From positions 1,627,001 through 1,691,000 of the forward strand of contig NC_134442.1 in assembly GCF_030867145.1 (NCBI RefSeq): DNA of 64,000 nt. The letters are read 5' to 3'. Shown piece by piece: positions 23,636 to 37,901 of the stretch. The translations under genes and the position numbers were made by a program. The stretch's first letter is position 1, and the number at the start of each line of letters is the position of its first letter. Below the pieces are notes generated by a model that saw only the letters and a list, made by a program, of their open reading frames with translations, searched no databases and had not been told where the DNA came from. The DNA comes from Opisthocomus hoazin (lineage: Eukaryota; Chordata; Aves; Opisthocomiformes; Opisthocomidae).

Positions 23636-24620
23636 GTTAAGGGGGAATGGTGTGAGAGGTGGGCAGACTTCAGCAATATCTGAAGGAAGAGCCGGGGTCA
23701 TTCTGGGGAGAGGACTCTGGCAGGGACAGCTGTAGCCAGGAAACCACTGCAGTAATGCCACGCAAGGCCAAGATGACCTAGCTAACAGCCCCTGAAAGAC
23801 CTAATCTGTTCCCAGATGTGACAGACCTGGGAGCAAGGGGGACTAGTAGGCGGGGCTAGGTCCCTTGATTGGGAGGAGACAAGGGCAGAGAAAGTGAGGA
23901 GCCAAGGAAGTCGAGGGGGATGAATAAGTGTGGAAAATGGAGAGAAGGGGGGCTCAAGAAGCTCGTCCTTGAGCATAAGCAAAGTGCCGGTTGCTTAGCT
24001 TGTTTGGCTGAACCCTGTCCCTACTCCCCACAGCCTGTCCGACCTTCTTCTTGAGAGCCATTCCACATCCTTTTCTGTGTGGCCCCGCTCTGTACCTGCT
24101 AGAGGGGTGGGTCTAGCGGCCTGGCTGCTGGCGATGGCAGAAGGGAACACAGGTCATAGGGACCCCGCAGTTGGAAAGACCGAGTGTCTCGGGCCAGCTC
24201 CTGGTGGGAGCGCTGTGTGCGTGCGCAGTGCACTAGCGAACCTGAAGCTGGCCTAGCTCTCGAGCAAGAGGACAGAGACCTTTTCAGTCCCGTGGGTGGC
24301 ATGTGGCTGCAGCCTACCTGACTGATCAGCCCCAGCATTCACAGACCTTACAAGAGGACCAGGCCTGCCAACCACCGGCCACATCTCCACCTGCTGGAGT
24401 CAGGAAGGACTTGGAGGTGCTTGACCACGCATACCCCGAGCTGCTTCCCACCTAGGCACGTCCCCTCTGCACTACCTGTTTGGGGGCTGTGGTGATTAGG
24501 GACAGGGCTCAGCCAAACAAGCAAAGCTGTCTCTGCCAGAGTGCTCTCCCCAGAATGACCCCAGCTCTTCCTTCACATATTGCTGAAGTGTGCCCACCTC
24601 TCACACCATTCCCTCTTAAC
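23636..24620. repeat. Foldback segment, unit 5
   Basis: The inverted arms lie at about 23636-23730 and 24526-24620. Confidence 0.7.
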
Positions 24621-25551
24621 CACCTGCAAAAATCTGCTGCTGGCATCACAGAGTATCCACAGAAGACAAGTGACGTTCTCCAAGGCCACCTTCTGCCTGC
24701 TCTAAGCAGATATCGGGCACCACCTTCAGGTCAATTTTTGAAAACCAAAGCAGCGTGGAGTGCGGTTTGTTTGGGGACGTCTTCTAGTGCCTATGAAGCC
24801 ATGCTGCTTCCAATTGCACTTCTGTGGCCACGCATAGCAGGCAGTGCGACTGCCCGCACCAGTGTTGGCCCAGAAGAGCAATGTAGCTGGTAGACAGCAA
24901 GGACACGGAGCCTGTCAGAGGGCGTTGCGGTGGCAGACAGAGCCAGCGTGGAGCGTGCTCCATCTGTGTTTCGCTGTGCTTTGTGCAGGACAGGATGGCA
25001 GTGCTTGGCTATGCTTGGTTGATTTGGCTTGCACATCCCTGCTTGCCTGCCGCGGCTGTAAGCAGATTGGCTCTTCAGCCCCCAACCAGGTGCCTACTGC
25101 CTGTAGTAGTTCCGTTCTGCGGTGTCAGTTTCTTTGGGAAGGACCTGGTGGCAAGCGGCTGCGCAGAGCGGGGTGGCAGTGAACTTCCCAAAGAGGCTAT
25201 GGTGCCACACTTGGTTTTCCCGGCTAGCTGTTAGCAGGCAGCAGTGGGAGGCAGGCGCTGCTGCCTGCCACGAGGTCTGCAGAGCCTCGTCCCGCAAGCA
25301 GAGCATTCAGCGGGGGTCTGCTGGGGGTGTCCGAGCCCAGCTTCTGCCTCCCCTCCTGCTCGGAACCCTCCATGTTGCCCGCCCCCCCCTAGAATCCACC
25401 GTGCCCAGCACCCGGAACCAGCCACTCTGTGACATCAGCCACGGGGCCAAGGGTTCCCTGGGCAGCGGCACTGCTGCAGGCACTACGTCGGCTGCTGCAC
25501 TGCTGGCCACCAGCTCTCGCTTCTTGCAGCTGCCACGTGCCGCTGGCAGCC

Positions 25552-28033
<2,482 letters not shown>

Positions 28034-28194
28034 GGAGCAGGATCAACAGGAACCAGCGCAGGCTGCACTGGACCATGATCATTTCCTTCTGGGGCAATGC
28101 CTGCTGCTCCAAAGGCAGCCTCAGCATCAAAGGCCTGCTCTGTGCTGCCCGCTCTCCTCCCTGTGGAGGATGAAGCATTAAAGGACTGGGGACA

Positions 28195-28565
28195 TGTGAG
28201 CAATCCAGCATTTCTCTAGAAGGCCATGAAGCCTTAGCCTAAGGCCGCAGAGCCTTAGCATAAGGCCGCAAGAGCATCCAGAGGACAAACTGCGGTTGGA
28301 ATGAGGAAGTAAGAATGCAGAGACAAACAACTCCCAGATGCCGAAGGGGAACTTGCCGCCTGCAAGAAGGCCACGAGCACTGCGCGTGAGCTAGTGACGC
28401 ACACCAATCATAATCGAGTTACTACGTGAGTTAAATTGATTATCACCAATGGGGGATCGCCGCGTATGTAGTGGGGAATATAAAAGTGAGCTATCTGAGG
28501 CTAATAAACGGCTTGTACGTGATCACATTGATCATCGTGTCGAGTCCGGTTCTTCCTCCGCAACA
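28195..28565 (+). mobile_element. Solo-LTR-like element, unit 6
   Basis: Same position and motifs as in the other units. It shares one variant with unit 5 only. Confidence 0.5.
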
Positions 28566-28967
28566 CTTCCCAGTGCACACAAATGCTGAAGCTGACTTAG
28601 TTCTTGGAATAAAGTTGCCAGGTTTCACAGTTAACCGTGCCTGAGTCCAATTCACTCTCGTGCGCAAGGCAAGCATTTCCACGCCCGGCAAAATGGGGCT
28701 GCAGGCAGTCAAGGAGGGCACAAAGGGCAAGAGTCTCTCAGCAGGGCTGACACCATGGCTGGTCAGACAGGAGCGTGCTCAGAGCCACCATGGCATGAAG
28801 AAGACTGGCACATTGAGGCTAGCAAGAGGATGCAAAATAATGATGCGACATGCAGACAACTCTGGGGATGATGATTAGGACCTGGTTGAAGCCTTTGCTA
28901 AATGGAAAGATGAAAGAAAGCTGGCAGGAGTTACAGTGCCATGAGGAAGAGCCAGATGTCACCAGAA

Positions 28968-29952
28968 GTTAAGGGGGAATGGTGTGAGAGGTGGCCAGAC
29001 TTCAGCAATATCTGAAGGAAGAGCCGGGGTCATTCTGGGGAGAGGACTCTGGCAGGGACAGCTGTAGCCAGGAAACCACTGCAGTAATGCCACGCAAGGC
29101 CAAGATGACCTAGCTAACAGCCCCTGAAAGACCCAATCTGTTCCCAGATGTGACAGACCTGGGAGCAAGGGGGACTAGTAGGCGGGGCTAGGTCCCTTGA
29201 TTGGGAGGAGACAAGGGCAGAGAAAGTGAGGAGCCAAGGAAGTCGAGGGGGATGAATAAGTGTGGAAAATGGAGAGAAGGGGGGCTCAAGAAGCTCGTCC
29301 TTGAGCATAAGCAAAGTGCCGGTTGCTTAGCTTGTTTGGCTGAACCCTGTCCCTACTCCCCACAGCCTGTCCGACCTTCTTCTTGAGAGCCATTCCACAT
29401 CCTTTTCTGTGTGGCCCCGCTCTGTACCTGCTAGAGGGGTGGGTCTAGCGGCCTGGCTGCTGGCGATGGCAGAAGGGAACACAGGTCATAGGGACCCCGC
29501 AGTTGGAAAGACCGAGTGTCTCGCGCCAGCTCCTGGTGGGAGCGCTGTGTGCGTGCGCAGTGCACTAGCGAACCTGAAGCTGGCCTAGCTCTCGAGCAAG
29601 AGGACAGAGACCTTTTCAGTCCCGTGGGTGGCATGTGGCTGCAGCCTACCTGACTGATCAGCCCCAGCATTCACAGACCTTACAAGAGGACCAGGCCTGC
29701 CAACCACCGGCCACATCTCCACCTGCTGGAGTCAGGAAGGACTTGGAGGTGCTTGACCACGCATACCCCGAGCTGCTTCCCACCTAGGCACGTCCCCTCT
29801 GCACTACCTGTTTGGGGGCTGTGGTGATTAGGGACAGGGCTCAGCCAAACAAGCAAAGCTGTCTCTGCCAGAGTGCTCTCCCCAGAATGACCCCAGCTCT
29901 TCCTTCACATATTGCTGAAGTGTGCCCACCTCTCACACCATTCCCTCTTAAC
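28968..29952. repeat. Foldback segment, unit 6
   Basis: The inverted arms lie at about 28968-29062 and 29858-29952. The array ends about 275 bp further on. Confidence 0.7.
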
Positions 29953-30227
29953 CACCTGCAAAAATCTGCTGCTGGCATCACAGAGTATCCACAGAAGACA
30001 AGTGACGTTCTCCAAGGCCACCTTCTGCCTGCTCTAAGCAGATATCGGGCACCACCTTCAGGTCAATTTTTGAAAACCAAAGCAGCGTGGAGTGCGGTTT
30101 GTTTGGGGACGTCTTCTAGTGCCTATGAAGCCATGCTGCTTCCAATTGCACGTCTGTGGCCACGCATAGCAGGCAGTGCGACTGCCCGCACCAGTGTTGA
30201 CCCAGAAGAGCAATGTAGCTGGTAGAC

Positions 30228-31655
30228 CCTCAGTCTCAACCTGCCATCTGGTTCACCTCCGTTTCTGTCTTGTCTCCTGTCTCTCAGTGCTCTTCCCTCT
30301 GCCAGGCACTCTTCCCAGTCACTCCATCACCTGCCAATGCCTTTCGCTGTTCTCGTGTTTCGATGGCAGGTGGTACCTTGAAAGCACTGTCCCAGCCATG
30401 GGACCTGCACCTATTTCTCTCCTTTCGCCTCTTTGTGCTCTGGCTGCGTGACATTTTCTTTGACCTCAGAGGCCCTTTGTGCCTGGCTCTCTCCTGCTGC
30501 TAAAGCCTGTTCCTGCAAGAGAAGAGGCAATTAGTTGGTGTCTCCTCCCTGCTATCTCACCTGCATCTCCCTGGCCTGGGCAGCTGGTGGGAACTGTCAC
30601 CATCAGCCCCAGCTGTCCTAGAAGTCCTCTCCTGGCTCTGGGTGTGCTTGGCATCGAACGTGGTTCCTGAAGGAGAAGAGCAAAACTCCAAGTAACTCCT
30701 GGGCACCAACCTGCTGGGAGAGCTCATTTGAAGGCAGGTTGGCAGCAAGCCCCAAGGCTGCTCCAGGGGTGCTCCCTGTCCCGAGCTCAGCCACAGGTCC
30801 CACACCCGGCTCTCTTGTTACCAAGAGGGATTTGCTTGCATTTTCCTTTTCTTGTAATTCGTGCGTGGGTGCTGGGAAAAGAGGCAGCAGAAGGACGCAC
30901 TGGCTAAAACCCCTTCTTACTGCCAGCCATAAAGGTGCCTCTCGCCTGGGAGCACGAGAAGGACCCCGTGTTACCACTCTCCATTCCTTACAGGCAGTCT
31001 GAAGACTATTCACATATTCATTTTCATACACCACCAAAGTTTTAGCCTCATGTCCCAGCAGTTTGTTTAGAAAAACGTACAATTTAAAAACGTTTTAGAA
31101 TATCAAGACACCATCTGAAGTCTCCGGCGATGTCTGAAATGTTTTGAGTTGGCTTTGTCCTGTTTCCTTAGATGCTGAAATATAAGTTAGAACAGCACCA
31201 CACTCGATCACTTCTCTTTTTTTCACATGTCACACAGTGGAATAGAGATGAGAGATCTCCCAGGGAAGTGACAAAAAAGCGGGCCCTGAGCTGGAAGCCA
31301 CGTGTAGCTGTGTCAGCATGGCACTGTGCTCAGAGCTAAAATCAGTACAATACATAGGCAACCAAGCAGCTCTTTCTGCAAGGTACAATTCCATGTCATA
31401 CTGACAGAAGTAGATCGTGAGAGTGCCTTGCAATTCTTAAAATGCACAATATTGCATGGCATAGACATGTCTGTTGTCTTTGCCTGCAGCAGAAGGCTGG
31501 AGTGGAAGGAAGACACAGAGGAGACTCCTCGCAGAGTCAACATGGAATGAGTAAGAAGAGGGGAAAAAAAGTCCCAGAAGCAAAGGTCAAACACATCACC
31601 AAGGCATTAAGCTTATTAGCTTGCGGTGCGGTACAGACTGCTTGTTTTCTTTAAT
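30228..31655. other. Unique-looking spacer after the array, no gene seen
   Basis: Pyrimidine-rich at first, then AT-rich. Short ORFs occur on both strands but none resembles a known domain or has convincing splice structure. Confidence 0.6.
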
Positions 31656-32690
31656 AACACTTGATTTTGATTGTGATAAACCACAATACAAACCAAAACA
31701 CCATACAGCAGTCAATGCAATAAAAAATACAGTACGTACAATAAACGCAACGCCAGGCCCTGCAATACATACCATGCAACTCAACACATACGATACGTAC
31801 AATACAACACATGCATTGCAATAATGCCGTAGCATGACATACAACACAATATAGGATACAACACCAGCACCACAACACAACACGCACAGCACATACAATA
31901 GAAAATACAACACACGCATCACATACAACACATGCTACAGCATACACTGTGTACTGCATACAGTCAAATGCATACAGTACTAAAGACAATACAAACCAAA
32001 ATACAATGCCTACAACACAAACACAGGATATAGACAAGGCAATCTACGCCACACCATACAACACCGTATCATCCAATACCATACAACACACAGTAGGCAC
32101 CACACGATAAACAATACAATACCGACACAGCATGCAGTACATACAATGCCTGCATACAGTACAGTGCATACCCTAACCTTCATCAAATAGAATACAATAG
32201 ATACAGTGCAGAACATAAAATACAATACACCATATACCATACGTGACAGACAATGCAATGCATACTAGACAATACAAATCCCAGTAGTCGAGAAAATACA
32301 GTACAAGAAACACCATTCCATATATTCTGTACAAAATAATACATAAAATACCTACAATAAAATCAATGCCTTACTGTACAATACATTAAAGAGAACACGT
32401 AAAATACATTATGACACATAAAATACATAAAATGCAATACAAAATGCAGTGTAACATTATACCATACAATACCATACCATACAATAGATAACATACAGTA
32501 CAATATAATACAAACTACAATACAAAGAATACAATAAAAACCAGCAGACCATACCATAGAATACAATAAACCCCATACTGTATATACCATACAGCACATG
32601 CAATACTTACGAAAAATAAATACCATGCCATGCAATAGAATACATACAGAAAATGCCATACCATAAAATAAAGCGCAAAATTCACTCAGC
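31656..32690. repeat. Degenerate pentanucleotide satellite (TACAA/TACCA type)
   Basis: About 1 kb is built from degenerate 5-bp words such as AATAC, CATAC and ACAAT, for example ACAATACCATACCATAC. Read on the minus strand this is GTATTGTATGGTATG, the same motif family as the large block at 46.2-51.2 kb. The two blocks therefore lie in opposite orientation. ORFs read on the minus strand are repeat artefacts rich in Cys, Val, Tyr and Leu. Confidence 0.85.
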
Positions 32691-33254
32691 CTTCTCTCCC
32701 TAGACTCAGCTTTGTGCCTGTGGATGGAGGCTGCCCATGCTTCACAGACTCCCATGCCCCATGGGCCAAGTGCCCACCCCTCCTCTGCCACTCCTTGGTA
32801 CACTTCATGCTTCACACTTCTGATCTTCAGAGCACTGCACCAATATTAACTAATCTTCTCTCAAATTTCTTTTACCTTCTTCCACATACGCTTCCTGAGT
32901 TGTTGCCTCATGAAGATGTCTTTGGCCTGCTCTTGTCCCTGAATTGTTATTTTTTTACTTTGAATTTGATATGTTATATAATCTGTGGGGTTGATCCCGG
33001 GGTTTGATTTATCTCGAAGATCTCAAAATGCAATCCAGCCTTACAATCGATCTATAACAAATGAAGGACTATCTTGACATTGCAATAATAGATAAAACAG
33101 ACTGTCTGAAAGAGGCTTGTGTGCAGCTTGGGTATTTGAGAGGACTAGACTGAAGAAATTCAGAACTGTCATAACATGACTGCACTAACTTTTCTGGTAA
33201 TTGTCTGAACCAGTATCAACTAAATTTTGAAAAAAAAAAGCATGTTGGAGGTTG
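32691..33254. other. AT-rich spacer, no gene seen
   Basis: No recognisable coding, RNA or repeat feature, except a short A tract just before the CR1 element. Confidence 0.5.
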
Positions 33255-34941
33255 ATCATAGAATCACAGAATCACAGATGGTAGAGGTTGGAAGGGACCT
33301 CTGTGGGTCATCTAGTCCAACCCCCCTGCCCAAGCAGGGTCACCTACTATAGGCTGTAGAGGACCTTGTTCAGGCGGGTCTTGAATATCTCCGAGAAGGA
33401 GACTCCACAACCTCCCTGGGCAGCCTGTTCCAGTGCTCTGTCACCCTCAGAGGGAAGAAGTTCTTCCTCATGTTCAGACGGAACTTCCTGTGCTTCAGTT
33501 TGTGCCCGTTGCCCCTTGTCCTGTCACTGGGCACTACTGAAAAGAGCTTGGCCCCATCCTACTGACACCCACCCTGCAGATATTTGTAAGTATATATTAG
33601 GTGCCCTCGCAGCCTTCTCTCTTCAGGCTGAACAAGCCCAGCTCCCTTAGCCTCTCCTTATAGGAGAGATGTTCCAGTCCCCTCACCATCCTCGTAGCCC
33701 TTCGCTGGACTCTCTCCAGTAGCTCTTCATCTTACTTGAACTGGGGAGCCCAGAACTGAACACAGTTCCAGATGGGGCCTCACCAGGGCAGTGTGAAGGG
33801 GAAGAAAATCCTCCCTCGACCTGCTGGCCACACTCCTCCTAATGCATCCCAGGATCCCATTAGCTTTCTTGGCAGCCATGGCATACTGCTTGCTCATGGT
33901 TAACCTGTCGTTCACCAGGACAACCAGATCCCTCTCCGCACAGCTGCTCTCCAGCAGGTCCACTCCAAGCCTGTACTGATGCATGGGGTTGTTCCTCCCC
34001 AGGAGCAGGACTCTGCATTTGCCTTTGTTGAACCGCATCAGGTTCCTCTCTGCCCAACTTTCCAGCCTATCCAGGTCACGCTGAATGGCAGCACAGCCTT
34101 CTGGTGTATATACCACACCTCCCAGTTTGGTGTCATCAGCAAATATGCTGAGGGTGCATTCAAACTCTTCATCCAGGTCGTTGATGAAGAAGTGAAACAA
34201 GACTGGGCCTAGTACTGACCCCTGAGGGACACCACTAGTTACCGGTCTCCAACTAGACTCAGCGCCGCTGACTACAACCCTCTGAGTTCTGCCATTCAGA
34301 CAGTTCTCAATCCACTTCACCAACCACTCATCTAGCCCACACTTCCTGAGCTTCCCTAGGAGGATATTATGGGAGACTGTGTCGAAAGCCTTGCTGAAGT
34401 CAAGGTAGAAAACATCCACGGCTCTAACTTCATCTAGCCAGCCAGTCATGCCATCGTAGAAAGCTATCAGATTAGTCAGGCATGATTTCCCCTTGGTGAA
34501 GCCATGCTGACTACTCCTGATAACCTTCTTTTCCTCCACTTGCTTGATGATGGCCTCCAGGATAAGCTGCTCCATCACCTTTCCCGGGATGGAGGTGAGG
34601 CTGACCGGCCTGTAGTTCCCTGGGTCCTGCTTCTTGTCCTTTTAGAAGATTGGAGTGACATTGGCCTTCCTCCAGTCCTCGGGCACCTCTCCTGTCCTCC
34701 AGGACCTCTCAAAGATGATGGAGAGTGGCTCAGCAATGACATCTGCCAGCTCCCTCAGCACTTGTGGGTGCATTCCATTGGGGCCCATGGATTTGTGGGT
34801 ATCCAGATTGTTTAATCGATCCCTCACACAGTCCTCCTCAACCAAGGGAAAGTCGTCCTCTCTCTAGGTTTCTTCTCTTACCTCCAGGGCCTGGGATTCT
34901 TGAGGGCCTGCCTTGACACTGAAGACTGAAGCAAAGAAGGC
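33255..34941 (-). mobile_element. CR1 LINE, 5'-truncated
   Basis: The + strand begins with the reversed CR1 3' end (TCATAGAATCACAGAATCACAG, GGTTGGAAGGGACC, CATCTAGTCCAACCCCC) and continues into reversed ORF2. The element is truncated at its 5' end near 34941, where it abuts a short sequence also found in the acrosin units. 5' truncation is typical of CR1 copies made by target-primed reverse transcription. Confidence 0.93.
33727..34845 (-). pseudogene. CR1 ORF2 reverse transcriptase remnant
   Basis: This is part of the non-LTR reverse transcriptase of the enclosing CR1. Recognisable blocks are [40 protein letters not shown] and the catalytic FADDTK. An in-frame TAA at 34642-34644 interrupts the upstream part, where related CR1 proteins have a Lys. 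The frame is lost again near 33760, after the LVRPHLE motif, with an early stop at 33727. The endonuclease domain is missing through 5' truncation. The element cannot be autonomous. Confidence 0.9.
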
Positions 34942-34993
34942 TGCTTCCCACCTAGGCACGTCCCCTCTGCACTACCTCTTTGGGAACTGTGGT
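34942..34993 (+). repeat. Short segment shared with the acrosin spacer
   Basis: About 50 bp (CTGCTTCCCACCTAGGCACG onward) match unit position 3115-3166 of the acrosin array and its equivalents, with three or four mismatches. The segment sits exactly at the truncated 5' end of the CR1 element. In the array the same sequence borders the inner foldback arm. It looks like a dispersed repeat of unknown class. Confidence 0.6.
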
Positions 34994-35333
34994 TTTCAAC
35001 TGTGTGCGCAGTTGGGGTGCAATTTTCTCTGCCTGCAGCAGGAGATTTCCCAAAGCAGTAGTCTCTTTCACAAGTTGGTCATGTTGGGTTTTTCCCGTTC
35101 CTTGCCGTGGAGAGGAGAGTTCTTGTGGGAAGACCAGCATGTCCTCTGCTCCAGCAGAGCTGCTTTCGCCGAGAGCAGTTTCCTGCCACCCAAAGCATTA
35201 CACGTTGCTTTAGGGAAAAGCCAGTTGCTGTGATCCCTAAAGATTTATTTCTACACCTCCAGCCTTTAGTCTTGGAAGGCTCTTTCCTGCAGTAGGTCAG
35301 GATTTTTTCTGAGCCCCCTCGGTCTCTCCATAG

Positions 35334-35780
35334 ATTGTGGAATATCCCGAGTACTTGGATCTTCGCCCATACATGTCTCAGATCACTGGAGAACCTCTGC
35401 TCTACACCTTATATGCTGTCCTGGTACACAGCGGTGGCAACTGTCGTGCAGGACACTATTTCTGCTAATGAAAGGTAAAGAGCAACTTCCTTCCTAACAA
35501 GAGAAAAATGTGAGCTGGGGAAGAGACGGCAGCGTTACTGGCAGCCAAGATTCTTGGTGAGAGAAGGTCTCCTTACGGTCTGGACTGAATTTGTTTTGAT
35601 GTACTCATGGTTCTGCAGTTTTTTTCTGATTTCTGTTAAGAAGACATGCAGTTCGTCTCCAGATATCTCTTCTTTGCAGGCCAGCAATGTGCTGTGGTAC
35701 ATGATGGACGACGCATCTGTGGTTCTTTGTGACATCAAGAAAGTCCTCAGGCAGCAAGCTTATCTGCTGTTTTATATCAG
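35334..35780 (+). pseudogene. USP36/USP42-like ubiquitin hydrolase, two-exon fragment
   Basis: Two exons encode the C-terminal part of a ubiquitin-specific protease catalytic domain. The first (35334-35474) reads [13 protein letters not shown]...[19 protein letters not shown] and includes the catalytic His in GHY. The second (35680-35780) starts ASNVLWYMMDD and ends QQAYLLFYIR. Both have AG acceptors and GT donors. This pattern is characteristic of the USP36/USP42/USP17 group. Two consecutive stops (TAA TGA) occur directly after HYFC, where the family has a Tyr-x-Lys sequence, so the copy is probably dead. The upstream Cys-box exons are not found; the CR1 lies where they might have been. It may belong with the Arg-rich exon at 36999-37901. 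Confidence 0.8.
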
Positions 35781-36010
35781 GTAATAACAAGTAATGACAT
35801 CTGTTTAGAATATGTTTCCTTCCTTGGTTTTGCTGGTTTTCTTCTCATCCTCCAAGTGTTTCTCTTTCTCTCACAGCAGAGAATTACTGCCAGCATCACT
35901 CAGTTCTCTTGACTCTGACATACCCCACGTCAATCGCTATCTTTCCTTCCTGGGCTGTAGGCTGCTGCCCTGCAGCATTCTACTCTCTGTCTGCTGTCTG
36001 CAGCCGGCCA

Positions 36011-36348
36011 GTGTGGAGAAGAGGACTTGCAGGGGGCCTACAGGAAAGATGGGGAGGGACTCTTTATCAGGAAGCATAGTGACAGGACGAGGGGTAACGG
36101 TTCCAAACTGAATGAGGGCAGGTTTCAGTCAGATGTTAGGAAGATGTTCTTTACGGTGAGGGTGGTGAGACACTGGCAGAGGTTGCCCAGAGCAGCTGTG
36201 GATGCCTCTCCCTGGAAGTGTTCCAGGCCAGGCTGGACAGGGCTTTCAATAACCTGATCGAGTGGGAGGTGTCCCTGCCCGTGGCAGGGGGTTGGATCTG
36301 GATGATTCCTTCCAACCCAAACCATGTGATGATTCTATGATTCTGTGA
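36011..36348 (+). mobile_element. CR1 LINE 3' end
   Basis: A plus-oriented CR1 3' fragment. It encodes the remnant DRTRGN...F...[13 protein letters not shown] of the ORF2 C-terminus and ends in the diagnostic tail GATGATTCTATGATTCTGTG. It lies between the USP-like exons and the Arg-rich ORF, so it would be intronic if those belong to one gene. Confidence 0.9.
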
Positions 36349-36998
36349 AATGGAGGCCATAAGGGGAGTAAAGACAAGGTCTTGCTCTAATGGGGTCAGC
36401 CCTGGTGGGCAGACCCCAATCGAATTTCCCATTGGGAGTCTTGGTTACCTTTTCTCTTTGTCATAGAAACTGCTCCAAGAAAATGACTGAACCCCAGGGG
36501 AGGCTGCAAGAGCAGCTCTAAAAGCAGATCACTCTTTTTTTTTTCTCCAGGTGCTCTGATTTGTGAACTGGAGAAAGGACTTCTCCTTCACCGGCATCAT
36601 CATATGCCCAGGCTTTCCTCAGTTGGTGGGCAGCCGGCAGCAAGCAGTTAGGGTTCTGTTAGGTAACAGGGTCTGCCTCGTCGGACTAAGATAACTCTGG
36701 GGGGTGGGTCAGGGCACCAGATGGACGGCGGATTGCTTTCTGGAATCAAGGCCTTGCTCTCTTTTCCCTCACACACTGCAGCTGGCTTCACAGCCACAAC
36801 TCTACTGCCTCCCAGATCATCCCACAGAGATCTGTCCCATTTGTCTGCCGTTGGCCTTTCTGCCTTTGCAGCCATCCGAGAGGGCCTTTGGGAGGCCCTG
36901 AGCTGTCCCCTGACAGAGCTTCTGGGGGTTCCCCACTGTTCCCCACTGTGCTGATCCTTTCAGGAAGACCTTTTCACCTTTCACTGCTTCCTTTGCAG

Positions 36999-37901
36999 GA
37001 CGTGGCGGTGGGCACGGAGGACTCTCCAGAGGACAGCAGCTCCTCTGCACCAGCCAGCCCCAGCCAGCTCACCGAGGCAGGCGCATGGGAGTTGTCTGCA
37101 GGCTGGCTGTGCCCCATCAGGCCAAGCAGCCTCAGCATCACCTCCAGAGTGGGCTCGTGCTTGCACCGCTTCTTCTGCAGCTGTGCGAGGCTGCTGTTCA
37201 GAAGGACAGCTGCGTGCTTGGACTGCAGTCAGCCATGCGACTGTATGCTGCACACCGGGACACAGGGCAGCAGCACAGAGGAGCACAGACACATCCCTGC
37301 TGCCCGTGGCCAGAGAAGCGGTGCCAGGGAGAGGGCCCAGAGCAGATCCCCGCAGTGGGGCCGGGATCTCCGCAGCTGGCTCGTGGACACCACGGACTAC
37401 GAGCACGCAAGAGGGAGGAGAAGAACTGCTCCTCCAAGTCGTGTCCACGGTGCCAGGGACGACGCAGCTGCGAGGCCCTCTGATAGCAGCTCCCAGTTTG
37501 CTCCCACACCCAGCGCTGCTTTGGAGCAAACCCTGCCAAGACAGAGAGAGCAGAGCAGGTCCCTGTGTCAGGGCTATGGTCTGCGCAGCCGATTCATGGA
37601 GAACACGGACTGCCACCGCTCAGCGAGGAGAACCAGGAGGTGGAGAGCAGGTCCTCCACATCGTGACCAAGCCCCAGAGGATGATGCAGCTGCAGGGCTC
37701 GCCAATGCCAGCTCCGGGTGGGCTCCCATACCCAGGGCTGCTCGGGAGCAAACCCTGCTGAGGCAGAGACAGCGGAGCAGATCCCCGTGGCAGAGCTGTG
37801 ATCTCCGCAGCCAGTTTATGGACACCACGGACTACGACTCCTCAGCAGGGAGGAGGAGGAGGAGGAGGAAGAGGAGGAGGAGGAGGGTTTTAGTGCCCTA
37901 G
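36999..37901 (+). CDS. Arg-rich ORF with three internal repeats (possible 3' exon)
   Basis: An open frame runs to a stop at 37901, and a good acceptor (CTTTGCAG) precedes 36999. The predicted segment begins with an acidic Ser-rich stretch (EDSPEDSSSSAPASP), passes a Cys-rich part, then has three imperfect repeats. Each repeat contains Q-S-R-S...LRSxFMxxTDY followed by an Arg run. The last repeat ends in an Arg/Lys run encoded by a GGA/AGG purine tract at about 37850-37885. I do not recognise the protein. It could be the C-terminal exon of the USP-like gene, since USP42 relatives have basic tails. However, the phase left by the second USP exon would give a different frame, so the link is weak. 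It may equally be a chance ORF in GC-rich DNA. Confidence 0.35.
   Translation, partial: DVAVGTEDSPEDSSSSAPASPSQLTEAGAWELSAGWLCPIRPSSLSITSRVGSCLHRFFCSCARLLFRRTAACLDCSQPCDCMLHTGTQGSSTEEHRHIPAARGQRSGARERAQSRSPQWGRDLRSWLVDTTDYEHARGRRRTAPPSRVHGARDDAAARPSDSSSQFAPTPSAALEQTLPRQREQSRSLCQGYGLRSRFMENTDCHRSARRTRRWRAGPPHRDQAPEDDAAAGLANASSGWAPIPRAAREQTLLRQRQRSRSPWQSCDLRSQFMDTTDYDSSAGRRRRRRKRRRRRVLVP

Noticed and set aside
31596-32815. Minus-strand frames rich in Cys, Tyr, Met and Val that look like membrane proteins
   Set aside because: They are translations of a degenerate 5-bp satellite. The same appearance arises at 46-51 kb on the other strand.
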